The position numbers were made by a program, and so were the translations under genes. The notes beneath the pieces were generated by a model, which did no database searches, was not told the origin of the DNA, and saw only the letters and a program-made list of their open reading frames with translations. A stretch of DNA of 64,000 nucleotides, from positions 45,260,001-45,324,000 of the forward strand of contig CM114272.1 in NCBI GenBank assembly GCA_050084515.1, written 5' to 3'. Positions 10,234 through 21,814 of this stretch are shown here, one piece after another. Source of the DNA: Blasia pusilla (Eukaryota > Marchantiophyta > Marchantiopsida > Blasiales). Numbering within the stretch: position 1 is the stretch's first letter; each line of letters opens with the position of its first letter.

Positions 10234-10489
10234 TCGCAAGCCTATAGAAACTACTGCTAAGCTCGGATCAACTGTATAGTCAATGTTCTCAAGGTGACAT
10301 GCCGCACAGTTACGCACATGGTCCTTCCAAAACATACCATCACGTCCTTACAAACCATACCATCGCGTTCCTCCAATAAGAGAACATCTGATGGCAAAAC
10401 CTCACGCACTCTCAAGATGGTGCGCCCTGCAGTCACATCCAACATCGTGGGTGCCGTCTGCTGCAAGTAGACATAGTCATCTTGATGAA

Positions 10490-11290
10490 ACCTCCGGATA
10501 GTAGGTCTAACCATCCTCCACCCCCTTTCTGAATAGTCGCATACCTCAATGTATCTCGATGCTACGCAATCGCCAAGTTCTCAAACGCCATGGGCATCAC
10601 TCTCCAAAACAATTCAACCCTCTGAGAATAGTCTCGCATCCATACATCATGGTCATCAATGTTCAACACCTCACCAACATCTCGACGAATGGCCGCAAGT
10701 AAATGTGGCTCTCGGCCATACAAAAGCAAGTACGGTGAGAAAGACGCTAAGGATGCCTGCCTGCTAAATATGTATCCCATTGCCAACCACAGTAACTAGA
10801 GGTCCCAATCTCCTATGTGACCTCTTCGCAAGGCATACTTACATAGTCCTCTCTTCACCGCCTGCACAACCCGCTCCGCTAGTCCATCCGCCTCAGGATG
10901 ATCTCGAGAAGGAGTGCGGTGGTCGATCAGTGCCTGATCACACAAGGCCTCAAACTCCCTGCGGAATTTTGTACCCTGGTTTGTCAACACCTCAGTTGGT
11001 GCACCGTAATGACTCAGCACTCAATCTAGGAAGGCATAGGCTACTCCCTCACTTGCTTTGTCAGGCAATGCAACCAACTCTATCCGCTTCGAGAAGTGCT
11101 CAACCATCACCAACACATAACGACTATGGCACTCCATCGAAGGCAAAGGTCCTGCAAAATCCAAACTCCATCTATAACCTAAATCCATGATCGAAAGTGG
11201 ATGAAACTATGGAGTCGGAGCATTGAACGATGCTCGGACTTGATCCCATACCATGCATCTGGCAACAAATTGTTGAACGTCAGTCTGCAT
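10490..11290 (-). pseudogene. Integrase of gypsy copy B
   Basis: The core (10796-11020) reads H-Y-G-A-P-T-E-V-L-T-N-Q-G-T-K-F (second catalytic Asp replaced by Asn), then D-H-P-E-A-D-G-L-A-E-R-V-V with the catalytic Glu. The C-terminal part (10562-10786) has M-A-M-G-Y-I-F and L-L-L-Y-G-R-E-P. The tail (10257-10514) continues with D-D-Y-V-Y-L-Q-Q toward the PHD finger. Confidence 0.8.
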
Positions 11291-11639
11291 GCCTTGCCAC
11301 CAATACTGAATCTGGAGCAAGTTGTACGTCCGCTTCACTCCAAAATGACCCAACTCCTCCTGGGCATGATGCACCAAACGTGCTCTCTATGAAGGATGAG
11401 GTACTACATGCACTCTACCATCCTCCCACACTCGCAACACATGTGTCCCCACCCACCGGAATTGTCTGGCTGGTTGTAGGATCCGATCCCGCTCTCTAGC
11501 ACCCATTGTGCTCGTGACGTTGCCAATACGTAGGTGCTCCAAGACCACTCCATCGTCGTGAAAGTCTCAGCCACGTGTCGTCTCCTCACCAGCCTTTGGA
11601 TCTTAGGACTCTCCATCAAACATTGCCATTGAAGTCTCA

Positions 11640-12850
11640 GAAATTTGGCTCTCCATAGCCAACAAGCCTAAATAGGCTCACGCATGTCATCCTGGCACCA
11701 ACTCCTCATCACTCTCACCATGCCAACGAGCTCCAATTGCATCTTGCTGACTCGAGCATGGATTACGTCTCAAACCATCTGCATCTTGATTGAGCATCCC
11801 AAGTCTATGCACCACCTAGAAGTCATACTCCTACAACAAAAAAGCCCATCTCGCAAGCTTCCCTATAAGCTTGTCCAGACTCCATCAACCACTTAAGTGG
11901 TTGATGATCAGTTATGATGGTAAAGGGATTTCCAAATAGAGAACATCTAAAATGTGTGACAACCCACACTACAGCCAAGCACTCACCCTCATACGAGCTA
12001 TACTTCACCTTTGTAGCATTGTTTGAGCCACTAGCGTAAGCCATCATGAACTCTCTACCATCATCGTCATGTTGGGTGAGCACGGCTCCAAGCCTCAACA
12101 TGTTCCAATCGGTATGCAACTGGAAAGGACGCCCCCTAATCGATCTCCTCAATATGGGCACGGACGTCTATCTATCCTTGAGCATGTGAAATGCTCTCTC
12201 CTGCTCATCCCTTGAGTGCCACTCTTGATCCACCTTGGTCAGCAAGGTCAGCGATCCATCCTTACAATTCATTGAATTTGCGAGCCGGATACCATCAACT
12301 GCCTATGAGATTGGTGGACAGGCAAAAGACGACATTTTGGGCATCGATGGATTGTTTGTAGAGGATCCAATGAACTGAAGACCTTTGCATGCCCAATCGC
12401 ATCAAAGATCTTCTCAAGAGTGGGCATGGCATACCTATTGGACTTTGTCTATCGATTGATAGGTCGGTAATCTCCACACATCCGCCTATGTGTCCAGTTG
12501 CCATGCACATCCTTCTTGGCAGGCATGACAATGGGAGATGCATACTCTCCATGGGATATCTCCACTAGTCCTACTCCAACCAAGTCATGTCTCCTACTCT
12601 GAATCAGAGCCCTATCTATATCACTGTACTTGTAGGGTCGTCGGAAGATCGGCGTGTCACTCGACAACTCAATGCGGATCCCTGGACCCTTCAACGTACC
12701 TACATCATGCATACTAAATGCAAAACAGCTCCTATAACTCCTAAGGATTTGGTGTATCCGGTGCCGCTCTCCTCCTATCAACTTAGGGCCAATATCTGGC
12801 CCCCAAGTCTCCATCGTGACTACTGTAGGACTCTCTAGCACATGTTTCGG
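11640..12850 (-). pseudogene. RT/RNase H of gypsy copy B, RT palm deleted
   Basis: The N-terminal RT block (12449-12841) includes F-R-R-P-Y-K-Y-S-D-I-D-R-A-L-I-Q-S-R and R-M-C-G-D-Y-R-P-I-N-R. The RNase H block (11823-12161) includes L-H-T-D-W-N-M-L and I-I-T-D-H-Q-P-L-K-W-L with both expected Asp residues. Between them, around 12240-12360, the palm with the YxDD motif, present in copies A and C, is missing; sequence jumps from the N-terminal RT to the connection region. This is an internal deletion of several hundred bases. Confidence 0.8.
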
Positions 12851-13149
12851 TGGTTGCTATGGTGCAACCGCGTCTCGGACAATAAAACTTGATTGCTTTC
12901 CTACAGCCAACTGCAAAATCGGATCTCCATGTGCAATACCCAGGACCACACTCTATGTTGTGGCTACCGTCTCTTGACGTACCTGCAAAACATCCCAAGA
13001 AGTATAAGGGTGTCTCTCTCGATCACCCTTGGTATGTCGATTTCCTTGGGTCTCGCCCCCAACCACTGCCTCAATCGTCTTGATAGGCATGGGGCTCACC
13101 AACGCAACAGCTGTGATCTGTCGCATCCTCAAACCACGGTGCTCAACTA

Positions 13150-14150
13150 CTCCTAAGCTGAAAATCCATGTCAAGCAGTTCAAGTTCATCGCCTGAACCA
13201 AGTCATGACGTCGTGATGCCTCTGATAGTGGTGGTATTGTAGTCACTCTGATGGGGAATCCCATCGCTTGCTCTCGCTCATCGGCGTTGGGCTCCACCAA
13301 CCTCTGTACTTGGTCATCTCAAACCAAGCCAAGTCCAGCCTTCTTGAATGCATAGGAAGCGGAAAAACTCACCAATGTGGGAAAGGCTGCCCGTGGCCTG
13401 CCAATCGTGTTTACCATAATCAACGGCGCTCGATCATCTAGCCTCACTGCGTGTGATCGACAACTCGGATTGAATATAGAATCTACCAATAAATCGGAGG
13501 GGCGCTCCTTTCTCGCATATGCCCTCCGCAACACCTCGTGTGGTATCAAGTTGGTCCACCAAAGATGCGGGCAACGTGCTCATGAATCCACACTCGCCGC
13601 ATCACAAAAAATTTCCGAGCCAATCCATGCTCGCACTTGATGTGCACTTGTCACCAGCCGGGACCTTGAATCGCCCAAAATCGATACAATCTCCAGAATG
13701 TATGTTGGAGGATAAGACTGATGCTCTTGGAAGTGTCGCAAGATCCGCATCATCTCCCAAAACAACATGGACCGAGAGTCAGCTAATCTGCTACCCCGTC
13801 CAGCACTCGACTCGCCGTGATATGGCCAACCAGCAATGACGAGGTCTATGGTCCCTACCCACTCGAATTCTTGCACCCCCAACAATGAAATGTCCCTTGG
13901 TAGGGAACTCTGGTAAACCTGAATGGCGGACGCAGATAACAAGTTAGGAAACAGAGGCATAATTGTGCCACATGGTGAAGTGAAGCGCGCCTTGCAACAT
14001 CATCAATCTCCACATACAGGTATTGCTGCACGCGTACTCATGCCTGCAAAATAGCAGCTAATCCAATGCAAATCCCTCCAAAGAGATCCAACACCCAAAT
14101 ACCCTCTTGTGGGATGCACCATACAACCAGGGTGGTGTCCAACGGGGTCA
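13150..14150 (-). pseudogene. Cytosine-5 DNA methyltransferase domain in gypsy copy B
   Basis: Motif I is V-L-D-L-F-G-G-I-C-I-G-L-A-A-I-L-Q-A (14038-14226). After an in-frame TGA the motif II region reads Q-Q-Y-L-Y-V-E-I-D. The motif IV region (13580-13960) is I-D-L-V-I-A-G-W-P-Y-H-G-E-S-S-A-G-R-G: the catalytic PCQ reads P-Y-H at 13817-13825. Motif VI reads L-E-I-V in place of ENV. Motif VIII is V-D-S-(stop)-A-R ... W-W-T-N-L. The motif IX region is F-P-T-L-V-S-F, then E-R-E-Q-A-M-G-F-P. Motif X ends A-M-N-L-N-C-L-T-W-I. Together with copy A this shows the domain is a fixed part of the family. The loss of the catalytic Cys makes this copy catalytically dead as well as frame-broken. Confidence 0.85.
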
Positions 14151-14457
14151 TAGTAGCACTGGCTACCTCGAGTTCCTCAGACCTGTCACGCTCTGGTGCA
14201 AACGTCTCGCTCCACGCGGTCCGCACATGCTCAGTGGCTAAGCGTCAAAACTCCTCATTCGAGCCCCAAAGCGGCACCTCTCCTCCACGGACTCATGCGG
14301 CTACCATGACACTCCTCTACATAGAAATGTCAAGAATGGGAGTGTCCTCTGCATGCACATGTCTCTCAATCAAATCACTAGGCCATGTGATGGCACTGCT
14401 AAATGATGCTAAGGTCGCCATCTCTCCTGGCCATTATTCGATTGTTGCACTTGTGAA

Positions 14458-14817
14458 TCAAACGGGTAATGAGCTAAGGCATCCATCACCTGACTGCCAT
14501 CCTAGTCTATAAGATGCTAACTCCTCCCAATAATCTAGGGAAAACCCCATCGGGTATAATAGTGCTCCACCAACCAAGACGTCGTAGGACTCTATGTCAG
14601 TCACTATCGCCTTGGCTTGCACCACGAACTCATCTGTAGCATGTCCTAGCCGAATCCTCCCCAAAACCTCTTGTCGGGTGATATACTTTGTGGTACTTGC
14701 TCCACCCAAGGATGTCTGTATCGAAAATGGACAACGCTCCATATCGACCCCGGTCAAGCCCAATCCTATGAATAACGCTTTCCCCAACAGTAGGGGTTGC
14801 GCTCCTGAATCCAACAA
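14458..14817 (-). pseudogene. Retropepsin-like protease of gypsy copy B
   Basis: An open frame of 119 codons begins M-L-D-S-G-A-Q-P-L-L-L-G-K-A, a D-S-G active site of the retropepsin fold. It continues through I-E-S-Y-D-V-L-V-G-G-A-L-L-Y-P-M-G-F, the usual second conserved block of such proteases (hydrophobic-x-G). Of all pieces of the two copies this domain looks least damaged. It lies directly 5' of the methyltransferase motif I (about 300 bp). Confidence 0.8.
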
Positions 14818-14999
14818 GAATGCGGAATTAAAGCTCTACCTGGTGGACTCACCAACTAGAAGACCTCTCCCCGATTATCCAGCAAAACAACACCACAAGA
14901 AGCCATGGCACGCTCTATCACAGGTCTAGTGGGCATCTTTGCCATCCTAGCAGTCGCAGCCTGCCATGAATCTGACGTGGACGGCCCAAGCATCAACTC

Positions 15000-16620
15000 C
15001 AAGGGCATGCCCATCACCTCCTCTGTAATCACCTGTGAACGTGATGTAGGAACTCCAACTCCATGCTCACATAGCGTAGCGGCCAACCGGAATACCTTGG
15101 CGGACGTACTTCCCAATGGACATCGGAAGCAAAAAATAGCGGAGCACGATACTCCATCGTGGCCGCCCCCAACATCGTACTCAACACATGCTCCTCATGA
15201 GCATCAACAATAGGAGTCGTCGCACTTGTTTCTCCCATTGCCCTCCAAGCCTGCACACCAATAACATCACCAAATCTCTGAGAACTCTGAACAAGACCCA
15301 TTGATGGGGTCCTCATCAACGTGAAAGATTGAGGAATCCTGGTCCGTTTCTTGGCTTCGCCTTGCTGTGGATTCCACTTTGCGGCTGCTCTATCCATCAC
15401 AACTGTGGCGACCTCCATCTGGGCAACCCCGCACATCTAACTAGGATCCTCCATATATCTTGCTGCTCCATATGATGTCGATGCCACGAATCCGGCATCG
15501 GGTAACCTCAATGCCATAGCGGCAATCTGCTCATGTAGATGTTATATCTAAGCAGCCATCCCAGCCTCACACATGGCATCTCCCTTGACGCATCTAGATG
15601 GTGGGACTCTACCTCCTTCACGGGCAGCTCCATCACCCTGTCGGGAAACTCCAACTCCTCGTCCCCCAACAAAACCACTAGGTACACAATCTCTAGGCCC
15701 ACCTAGACCGGCTACTCGCTCTGGTGCCCTCTTTGGCCCTCGGTCCGGACATAACTCAAGATGTAAAGTGAAACAACCGGCACCGTGTGACCATACCTCT
15801 AACAAAAGTCACACTGATAACCTCTTGGTGCAGCATCATCTCCTCCTCCATACTAAGGCACACATCCATGACCCTGAAGAGTGCAATCACACTGATAATG
15901 GGCTCCCCCACATGACCAACAAGTAATCGTAGGCAGCTGCTACTTAGCCGTATATAAAGGCGCACGTCTCTGTGGCACGGCCTCTCGGTATCCTCCCTAA
16001 GCTTGTGGTGCCACAATCAACCTATCTCGGAGTCCACGTTGCTGCACTGGTGGTGTAGACAATCGTGATTGCTCTCGCCCAGAACCCATGGTGGCTACGC
16101 TCTCCTCCGCCATGTTGCGCTCAATGTTTTGGACGGTCCTAAAAACATCTCTCAATGTAGGGGAGATGTTCATAAGAAGCTCCCCCTCCCGCATCCATGT
16201 CCACAGGGTGCGGTCCAGCATTGTGTACCATGATTGGATAGCTTGAGCCTCTGTCACCCCCTGAGTGACGTTGATCAACCTCACGCAAACTCTCATCCAG
16301 GTGCCTCTGAAAGTTGTGGATGCTCCGCAACTTCTCTGTCTGTACCCCTTAGTAGCTCGCCATTAACTTAGCGAAAAACGCAACCACGGGGTTGAACCTA
16401 GGACGAAACCGACTAGACGGTGCAACTGCTCCAGTGCGAGTGACCCCTCCTGAAACATCACAAGTGGAAGAGGAAGTAGCCTCTCTTGACTCTTCCTCCT
16501 CATCTGGGAACGGCTCCATCCATGACACATAGTGTGGGTCATAGGAGAGTCACCATGCCTCAATCTCCTAGGCATATCTGTGGAAGATCTCATGCTAATC
16601 GTCCATGGGTGCCCCCTCTA
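15000..16620 (-). pseudogene. Gag of gypsy copy B
   Basis: The conserved gag block (15997-16296) contains V-T-E-A-Q-A-I-Q-S-W-Y and L-W-T-W-M-R-E-G-E-L, also present in fragment D (20064-20408) with E-A-Q-S-V-Q-Y-W-Y. The zinc knuckle at about 15780-15825 reads C-D-F-C-(TAG)-R-Y-G-H-T, so it keeps His but has a stop, and its last Cys is displaced. Frames at 16139-16330 and 16363-16593 hold the N-terminal part. Multiple frame changes are present. Confidence 0.65.
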
Positions 16621-16629
16621 AATGCTGGA

Positions 16630-18130
16630 ACATACCTCTACACACTCCTCCTCATCTGAAGACGACATAGAAGGAGATCGAGGTGGTCTCTCACATTGTC
16701 GTATCAAGAGCCTTTCTTCGAGTAAGGGAAGGCCTTCGAGCTGCGGCAGACGTGGTCAATGCAAGATGAACTCTCTAAAAAGTTCTCCTTTTTTAATACA
16801 GACTTATTATGTATACTCTCCATTCTCTCACAATAGGTATCACAAATGGAAGTGCCGAGGCGATCACTTGTTCGTAACATCGGACCCCGAAATTCCTAAC
16901 TATAAAATCTCCATAAACTACTTTATGCTTGTACACGAGGAAGATAGCACAACTAGTGTTAGACCCTACTTGAGCTGGCTTATTGACGTCCATGGATCGC
17001 TATATAAGGACATACAAAGTCCCATGTCCTTCCATATGTGATGATAGGAAGAATCATGGGAGTTGGAGATTGCATGACGTGGTTCATGAACGCCTCCCCA
17101 AATTGATATACTAAATAGGGGGTGAATCAATGCATATCTACAAAGAGTACCTTGACATGGTAAGGATTGAGGAAAGGAAAGTCGGGCACAACTCGTGATG
17201 CACCCTTATCCATGCTTGACAGACATTCTCTACTCTCCTCAAGAATGAGTTTTGGTGGAATTATTCTCCCAAGAGGGGTAATCCACTTTTATTGGGAAAA
17301 TAACAAACCAAAATATTCACTATTTTAGTATGACTAAACTCTTCTAAGGTGACAAGCCTCTCATCTCCACACACACCACACTCTAAAATCCTCTCGAAGA
17401 ATAGACCATGGTCAAGTTACTCTCCCAAGAGAGGTGATCCATTCTCATTGGAAGAGCAAGCAATCCCAAAGCCATACACTCAAGAGTGACACGAGACACT
17501 CAACATGTGACATAGAAGGTGATGAACCCTTGAAGGTCCCTCCTCTTTATATACTCACAAGGGATCCACAAGAGTACAAAATAGAGCTAATCTTATCTTG
17601 TGCCACATGGCTACCTCTCAAGGTTTAGCCAATCACATTTTGACACAAGTAGATTTGTTCTTATCTCTTCCAAAATATCCTCTTTTATCCACTTGATAGT
17701 TTCCAAATTATCCCAACTAACCTAGCCACCAACCAAGACTAATTTTGCTTTTAGAAAGTTATCTTTTATTTATTACCTCTGTTCCTAAAGTTGAGCCCGC
17801 ATAAAAGAGGCACCATAAAGAGGTTTAAACATGGGAATTTCCTTTTCCTAAGCTAATTTACTTAATACTAATAAAACTCTTTTTAACACTCAATGAGGAA
17901 GCAATTTACACACTAGTTGATTTTACTATACGACAACGTGGAGACCCTCAAAACCTCGCATCACTCCGAGTAAATCCTCGAGAGCTACTCTCAATTCCAC
18001 TACCTTGCCTCTCAAAATCTCGAAAGGACACCGTGATGGCCCTCGTGCCCCTCTCACATGATCACTCTCAATCTCGCAAGTAATCCCTCAATCACTCAAA
18101 CTAAACATGCGGCACTCAATCTACACTCTC
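16630..18130. other. No gene recognised
   Basis: Probably the 5' untranslated part of gypsy copy B followed by decayed repeat. A 30-base block (CTCCCAAGAG..GGT.ATCCA) occurs twice about 155 bp apart (near 17265 and 17420). No long reading frame or domain was recognised. Confidence 0.4.
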
Positions 18131-18134
18131 TCAC

Positions 18135-19484
18135 TGAGATGTGTGCTGTGCGGCAACAACCAAAGCGATCCGGAAAATCAACCGATCTCATCGACAAACC
18201 ATCCTCAACTCTCGACATCCCACATAGGTCTATGTCCCCTAAATCCATACATCATCGATGCTCTCAGCATCAGCGCGAAACCCAATATCCCAAATAACTT
18301 CCCAACATCCGGAAATCTATCACACGTGTAGGGTAAGAGACCAGAATGGGTAACTTGACAATATTATTGATGTCACTCCTCGGCAACTACAAATCTCGAT
18401 CCCAACTCAGTCTTGGAGATAACTCCCCCAATCAGCAAGTCGTACTCCTCTCGTAATGACGCTTCTTAAACCTCCTCGATATGCGGTGCAGGTTCAGCGG
18501 TCCGATGGGGTATTGGCGGCATAAAACGGCTATAAACCACACGGCACTCGGGAATGGGGTGCGGCACTCTACGGCATACCCTCCTCAATCAGCAATTTAT
18601 ACGCTCTGCTCCTAAGTGAAGGAGCGGCTCCGCGATCGAGATAAGGCGGTGTGGCCACAAGCGACACGGTGCGGTGGTGCAATTCTCGATCGTCGTCGAG
18701 CCGCTACCAATCATAACATAGTAACATGAAATGAAAACTCAAACACTATTACTCAAGGTCACTTGCCATCACTGCTTGATGAAGAAACTACGATGACGAT
18801 GGTGGCCAAATCAAATACGTGGTGGCCAAACCAAGTACGTGGTGGCGGCGCAAGTTAGAGAATCAATGGTGGTCGTGGAAGAAGATGCACTCAATAATGG
18901 CGGAAATGGCAACCAAAGGGTGGACGGTGGACCGTTGACGGTTGATGGTGATGGCGGACCGTTGACGATGACGATTGACCGGCGATTGGATTAGGGTTTG
19001 AACAATTTAACCCTAAAAATTACCTAGCAATGGCAATTTTGCAAGATTTACCATAACTTTGTTGCTCGCAACTCCAAATTGCTCACCGTTTGTTGCATAG
19101 CGTGCACAACTTCACGATCTACGACGGTGTCAAAAAAATATTTTGAATCGGATATTCCAGTAAAAACTGATGAGGATTGTTGTAAAGCCCAATGTCTCTT
19201 TCTCCTACACAAAATTTGGCAGCGCTTTTGCGCTGATTTCTCCCAACAAAAATCTAAAACCTATGAGAACACAAATCAGCAAGCTACATGGTGCTCTTGA
19301 GAGCACCGACATGGAGCAATCCGCCCCCATATTCAATTTCTATCAAAAATTGGGCAGCGCTTCCGCGTGCCACTCTCTCATAAGCCATGAAGCGGAGGAC
19401 ACGGTCCCCCAACCTGCACCAAACATCGAGCGACTAGCGAGCTCCCCCATGAAGCTCTCTCACTCACTCATTCTCTCTTTGTAA
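18135..19484 (+). repeat. Dispersed repeat R4, first copy
   Basis: Matches 52445-53990 in inverted orientation over about 1.4 kb (for example the ACATCCCACA..TCTATGTCCCCTAAA block near 18218 and the CCCAATGTCTCTTTCTCCTAC block near 19190). A run of degenerate CCGTC/GACGG units lies at about 18905-18985. No intact coding frame. Fragments such as 19079-19300 are readable in both copies, but a protein family is not recognised. It is probably part of a non-autonomous retroelement or LTR. Confidence 0.75.
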
Positions 19485-19972
19485 AATAAGATCCAATCTC
19501 TCTCACAACACCATAGTTCTCACATATGTGCACTCTCACATGTCTCTCCCAATGTCAAACCAAACCCATTCTCCTAATGAGAGGCTTGGGTTACACACAC
19601 AAGGCAAGCAAGACCATAGCTCTACCGCTTCATGCCAAGAGGTTCAACAAAGAGAGAATGAGCTCTCAAGCTCTCTCTCTCCTTGAGGTATACCCCTCCC
19701 CTCTCCCAAGCTCTCTCCATGGTAACCTATGCTTCTAAGTCACCTCCTTGGCTCTTGAGCTGATGTAGGAGGTCAAGGGTTTAGGGTTTAGGGTAAATAA
19801 AATAATTTCCTCAATATGGCTCCAAATGAGCCGAAACGAAGGGAAAATATACTCTCTCAGGTTTCCCGTGGCCTCAGTAGGTCATCCTCAACCTCATGAG
19901 TCTGTTCTCCATAACTTGCAAAGGCGCTTACTAGATCTCGCCAATCTATCCCAAAAGATGTGACACGGTACT
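19484..19972. repeat. Dispersed repeat R3, second copy
   Basis: Same sequence and orientation as 9296-9795. The two differ mainly at about 19775-19800, where this copy has a TTTAGGG-type motif and the other has an unrelated 50-bp stretch. Confidence 0.8.
19775..19793. repeat. Short telomere-like motif
   Basis: AGGGTTTAGGGTTTAGGGT: about 2.5 units of the plant-type TTTAGGG repeat inside R3. It is absent from the other R3 copy. Confidence 0.7.
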
Positions 19973-19989
19973 TGCCCTGCTTTGTGGGC

Positions 19990-20410
19990 ATACTAGCCCG
20001 TTCCTGTAGTACTGATGCTCACTGTGGCACCTACGGGGTCACCGTCACTCTTGGACCTGTAGACTATTGAGAAAATCCAGCGGTCACTACTTGCTCCTCA
20101 CTCATGTTGAGCTCAATACCCTTAGACAACACGAAGACCACCTTCAATATAGGCTTCGCTGTGTGAATCAGTACCCCATCTCGGACTCTCCTCCATAGTT
20201 CTTGGTCGAGAATCCCATACCAATACTGGACTGACTGTGCCTCAGTCACTCCATAAGTAGCAATGATCAGCCTCCTCATGCGTGTGAATGCCTCTCTCAG
20301 ATTCTCACCCGATCGTTGCTGAAAAGAGTAAATGCGGCGCGTCCGGGGGGGGAAGGGGGGTAGGCTAAGGTGGCTTGCCACCCTATGCTCTCGGCCTCTC
20401 TCTTCCAATT
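19990..20410 (-). pseudogene. Gag fragment D of the methyltransferase/PHD gypsy family
   Basis: The frame 20064-20408 encodes S-F-Q-Q-R-S-G-E-N-L-R-E-A-F, G-V-T-E-A-Q-S-V-Q-Y-W-Y-G-I and L-W-R-R-V-R-D-G, closely related to copy B gag at 15997-16296. Pol is absent: R3 and R4 follow where it should be. An LTR-like block lies upstream (20.93-21.81 kb), so this is a 5' end fragment. Confidence 0.7.
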
Positions 20411-20834
20411 CACAATCTTGTACTCGTCTGGCTCTGTATACCCTGGAAATTAGTACTCTCGTCCGTATTTAGACAACCCACTGTGTACATACGACCTAGC
20501 TCCGCCCTAATCAAGTGAGCTACGACCTAACTCTAGTCTCTAACCGCCTTTACTTAATAGCCTCCCTACGACTGCAAGGCCAAGCTCTCCTTTCCCTCTC
20601 CTTCCCGACATCCCACCGTTCTCTCGTCAACACTACACTCTATGCTACACCCCAACATCCTATCTGCCACTCTGCTGCTGCTCTACTCTACAATCTGCAC
20701 TTGCAAAATCTACGAAAAATGGATAGCGCTTCCACCCACGGCCTTCTGAACAGAAAAATGACCACCGCCCACAACACACGCGTCTCTAGGGGCTCTTGAC
20801 GGAGGCAACTTGCTTGTCTACCTGCAAACAACGA

Positions 20835-21810
20835 ATTTCCACCAACCCCCTTATATCTTTCTCACGTAAAAATAAAGAGTAGTAAAAATGGCAAACCCGA
20901 CCTTAAACTCCACTTCTGAGTCTACATCAGCATATCGAGCCTTGTCCACCTTGCGCTATCAAGGAATCCGTACGCTAGCTCCTAGTTCTAACTCGGGGGC
21001 TGGTATTCTGGCAGGAGAGAGGAAGAGAGGAGAGGAAGAGAGTAAGAGAGAGAGTCTCCTTAAAAAAAAAGGCACAAAAGGGGAAAAAACCAAAACTCTC
21101 TTCAAAAAATATGAAGATTATGGATAATAAGTGAGTAATTTTTTTGGAGATTTTTTTTGAAGAGAGGAAACTTAATGCAACCGGTCGAAATCCGACGGGT
21201 TGCTTTCTACGCATCATGGCGACCCTTCGGACTCCGACGGGTTGCAAACGTTTAGAAAACCCAAAAAAATGAAAAAGTTTCCTTACCCAAAAAAGAAAAA
21301 GAAAACCAAAAAAATTTGCAACCCGTAAAAAAAATTACAAAAAAGTTTATTATATTTTTCTTTTTTGAAAAAATTTGCCTTTTCAACTTGTCAAAACTTT
21401 CCTCTCTCCAACCTATCGGTAACTCTCTTCAACCTGTCGGAAACTCTCTTCAAACCAAAAGAGCCCTAGGGGTTGCCAATATCTTCCTCTCTCCTCTCTC
21501 CCTCTCCTCTTCCTCCCTTACATAGGGTTGGGAAGAGCCTTTTGGCTCTTCCCCTAAAAATAGCTATTCTCTTGGTAACCGACGCGCATAGGTTACCAGA
21601 GGCGGCTAATCTGCTCAACAAGTCACCCGGTTGTGAAAGACCTCAAACATGAAAGTTGATAGAAACGACGTTCTTGACACAACGAACCAATCCTCAACCT
21701 CATCCGACACCGCGAGACGAAGATACACTCAAGATAGTCCGCTGGCTCCTATGCCCTATCCACAATAGATCTCGGCCTATCAGCTACTCACATGTGACAA
21801 CTGTTCTACT
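20835..21810 (-). repeat. Probable 5' LTR of gypsy fragment D (repeat R2)
   Basis: Blocks at 20940-20990 and 21530-21800 match the presumed 3' LTR of copy A (2215-2756). Between them lies about 500 bp of A/T-rich, low-complexity sequence with repeated CAACC..GTCGGAAACTCTCTT units (21405-21460), absent from copy A, which may be an expansion or insertion within the LTR. Confidence 0.45.
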
Positions 21811-21814
21811 GAAT

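Larger units (their letters stand above)
9800..16620 (-). mobile_element. Ty3/gypsy copy B carrying DNA methyltransferase and PHD finger
   Basis: Second reverse-strand copy with the same domain order as copy A: gag (15000-16620), protease (14458-14817), cytosine-5 methyltransferase (about 13150-14150), RT/RNase H (about 11640-12850, palm deleted), integrase (about 10490-11290) and PHD finger (10093-10233). Protein similarity to copy A runs throughout. No LTR was found at its 3' side, where R3 lies instead. Stops and frame changes occur in most domains, often at sites where copy A is intact. Confidence 0.85.

Noticed and set aside
14066-14512. 148-codon forward frame opposite gypsy copy B
   Set aside because: Antisense of the methyltransferase motif I and protease region; no recognised domain.
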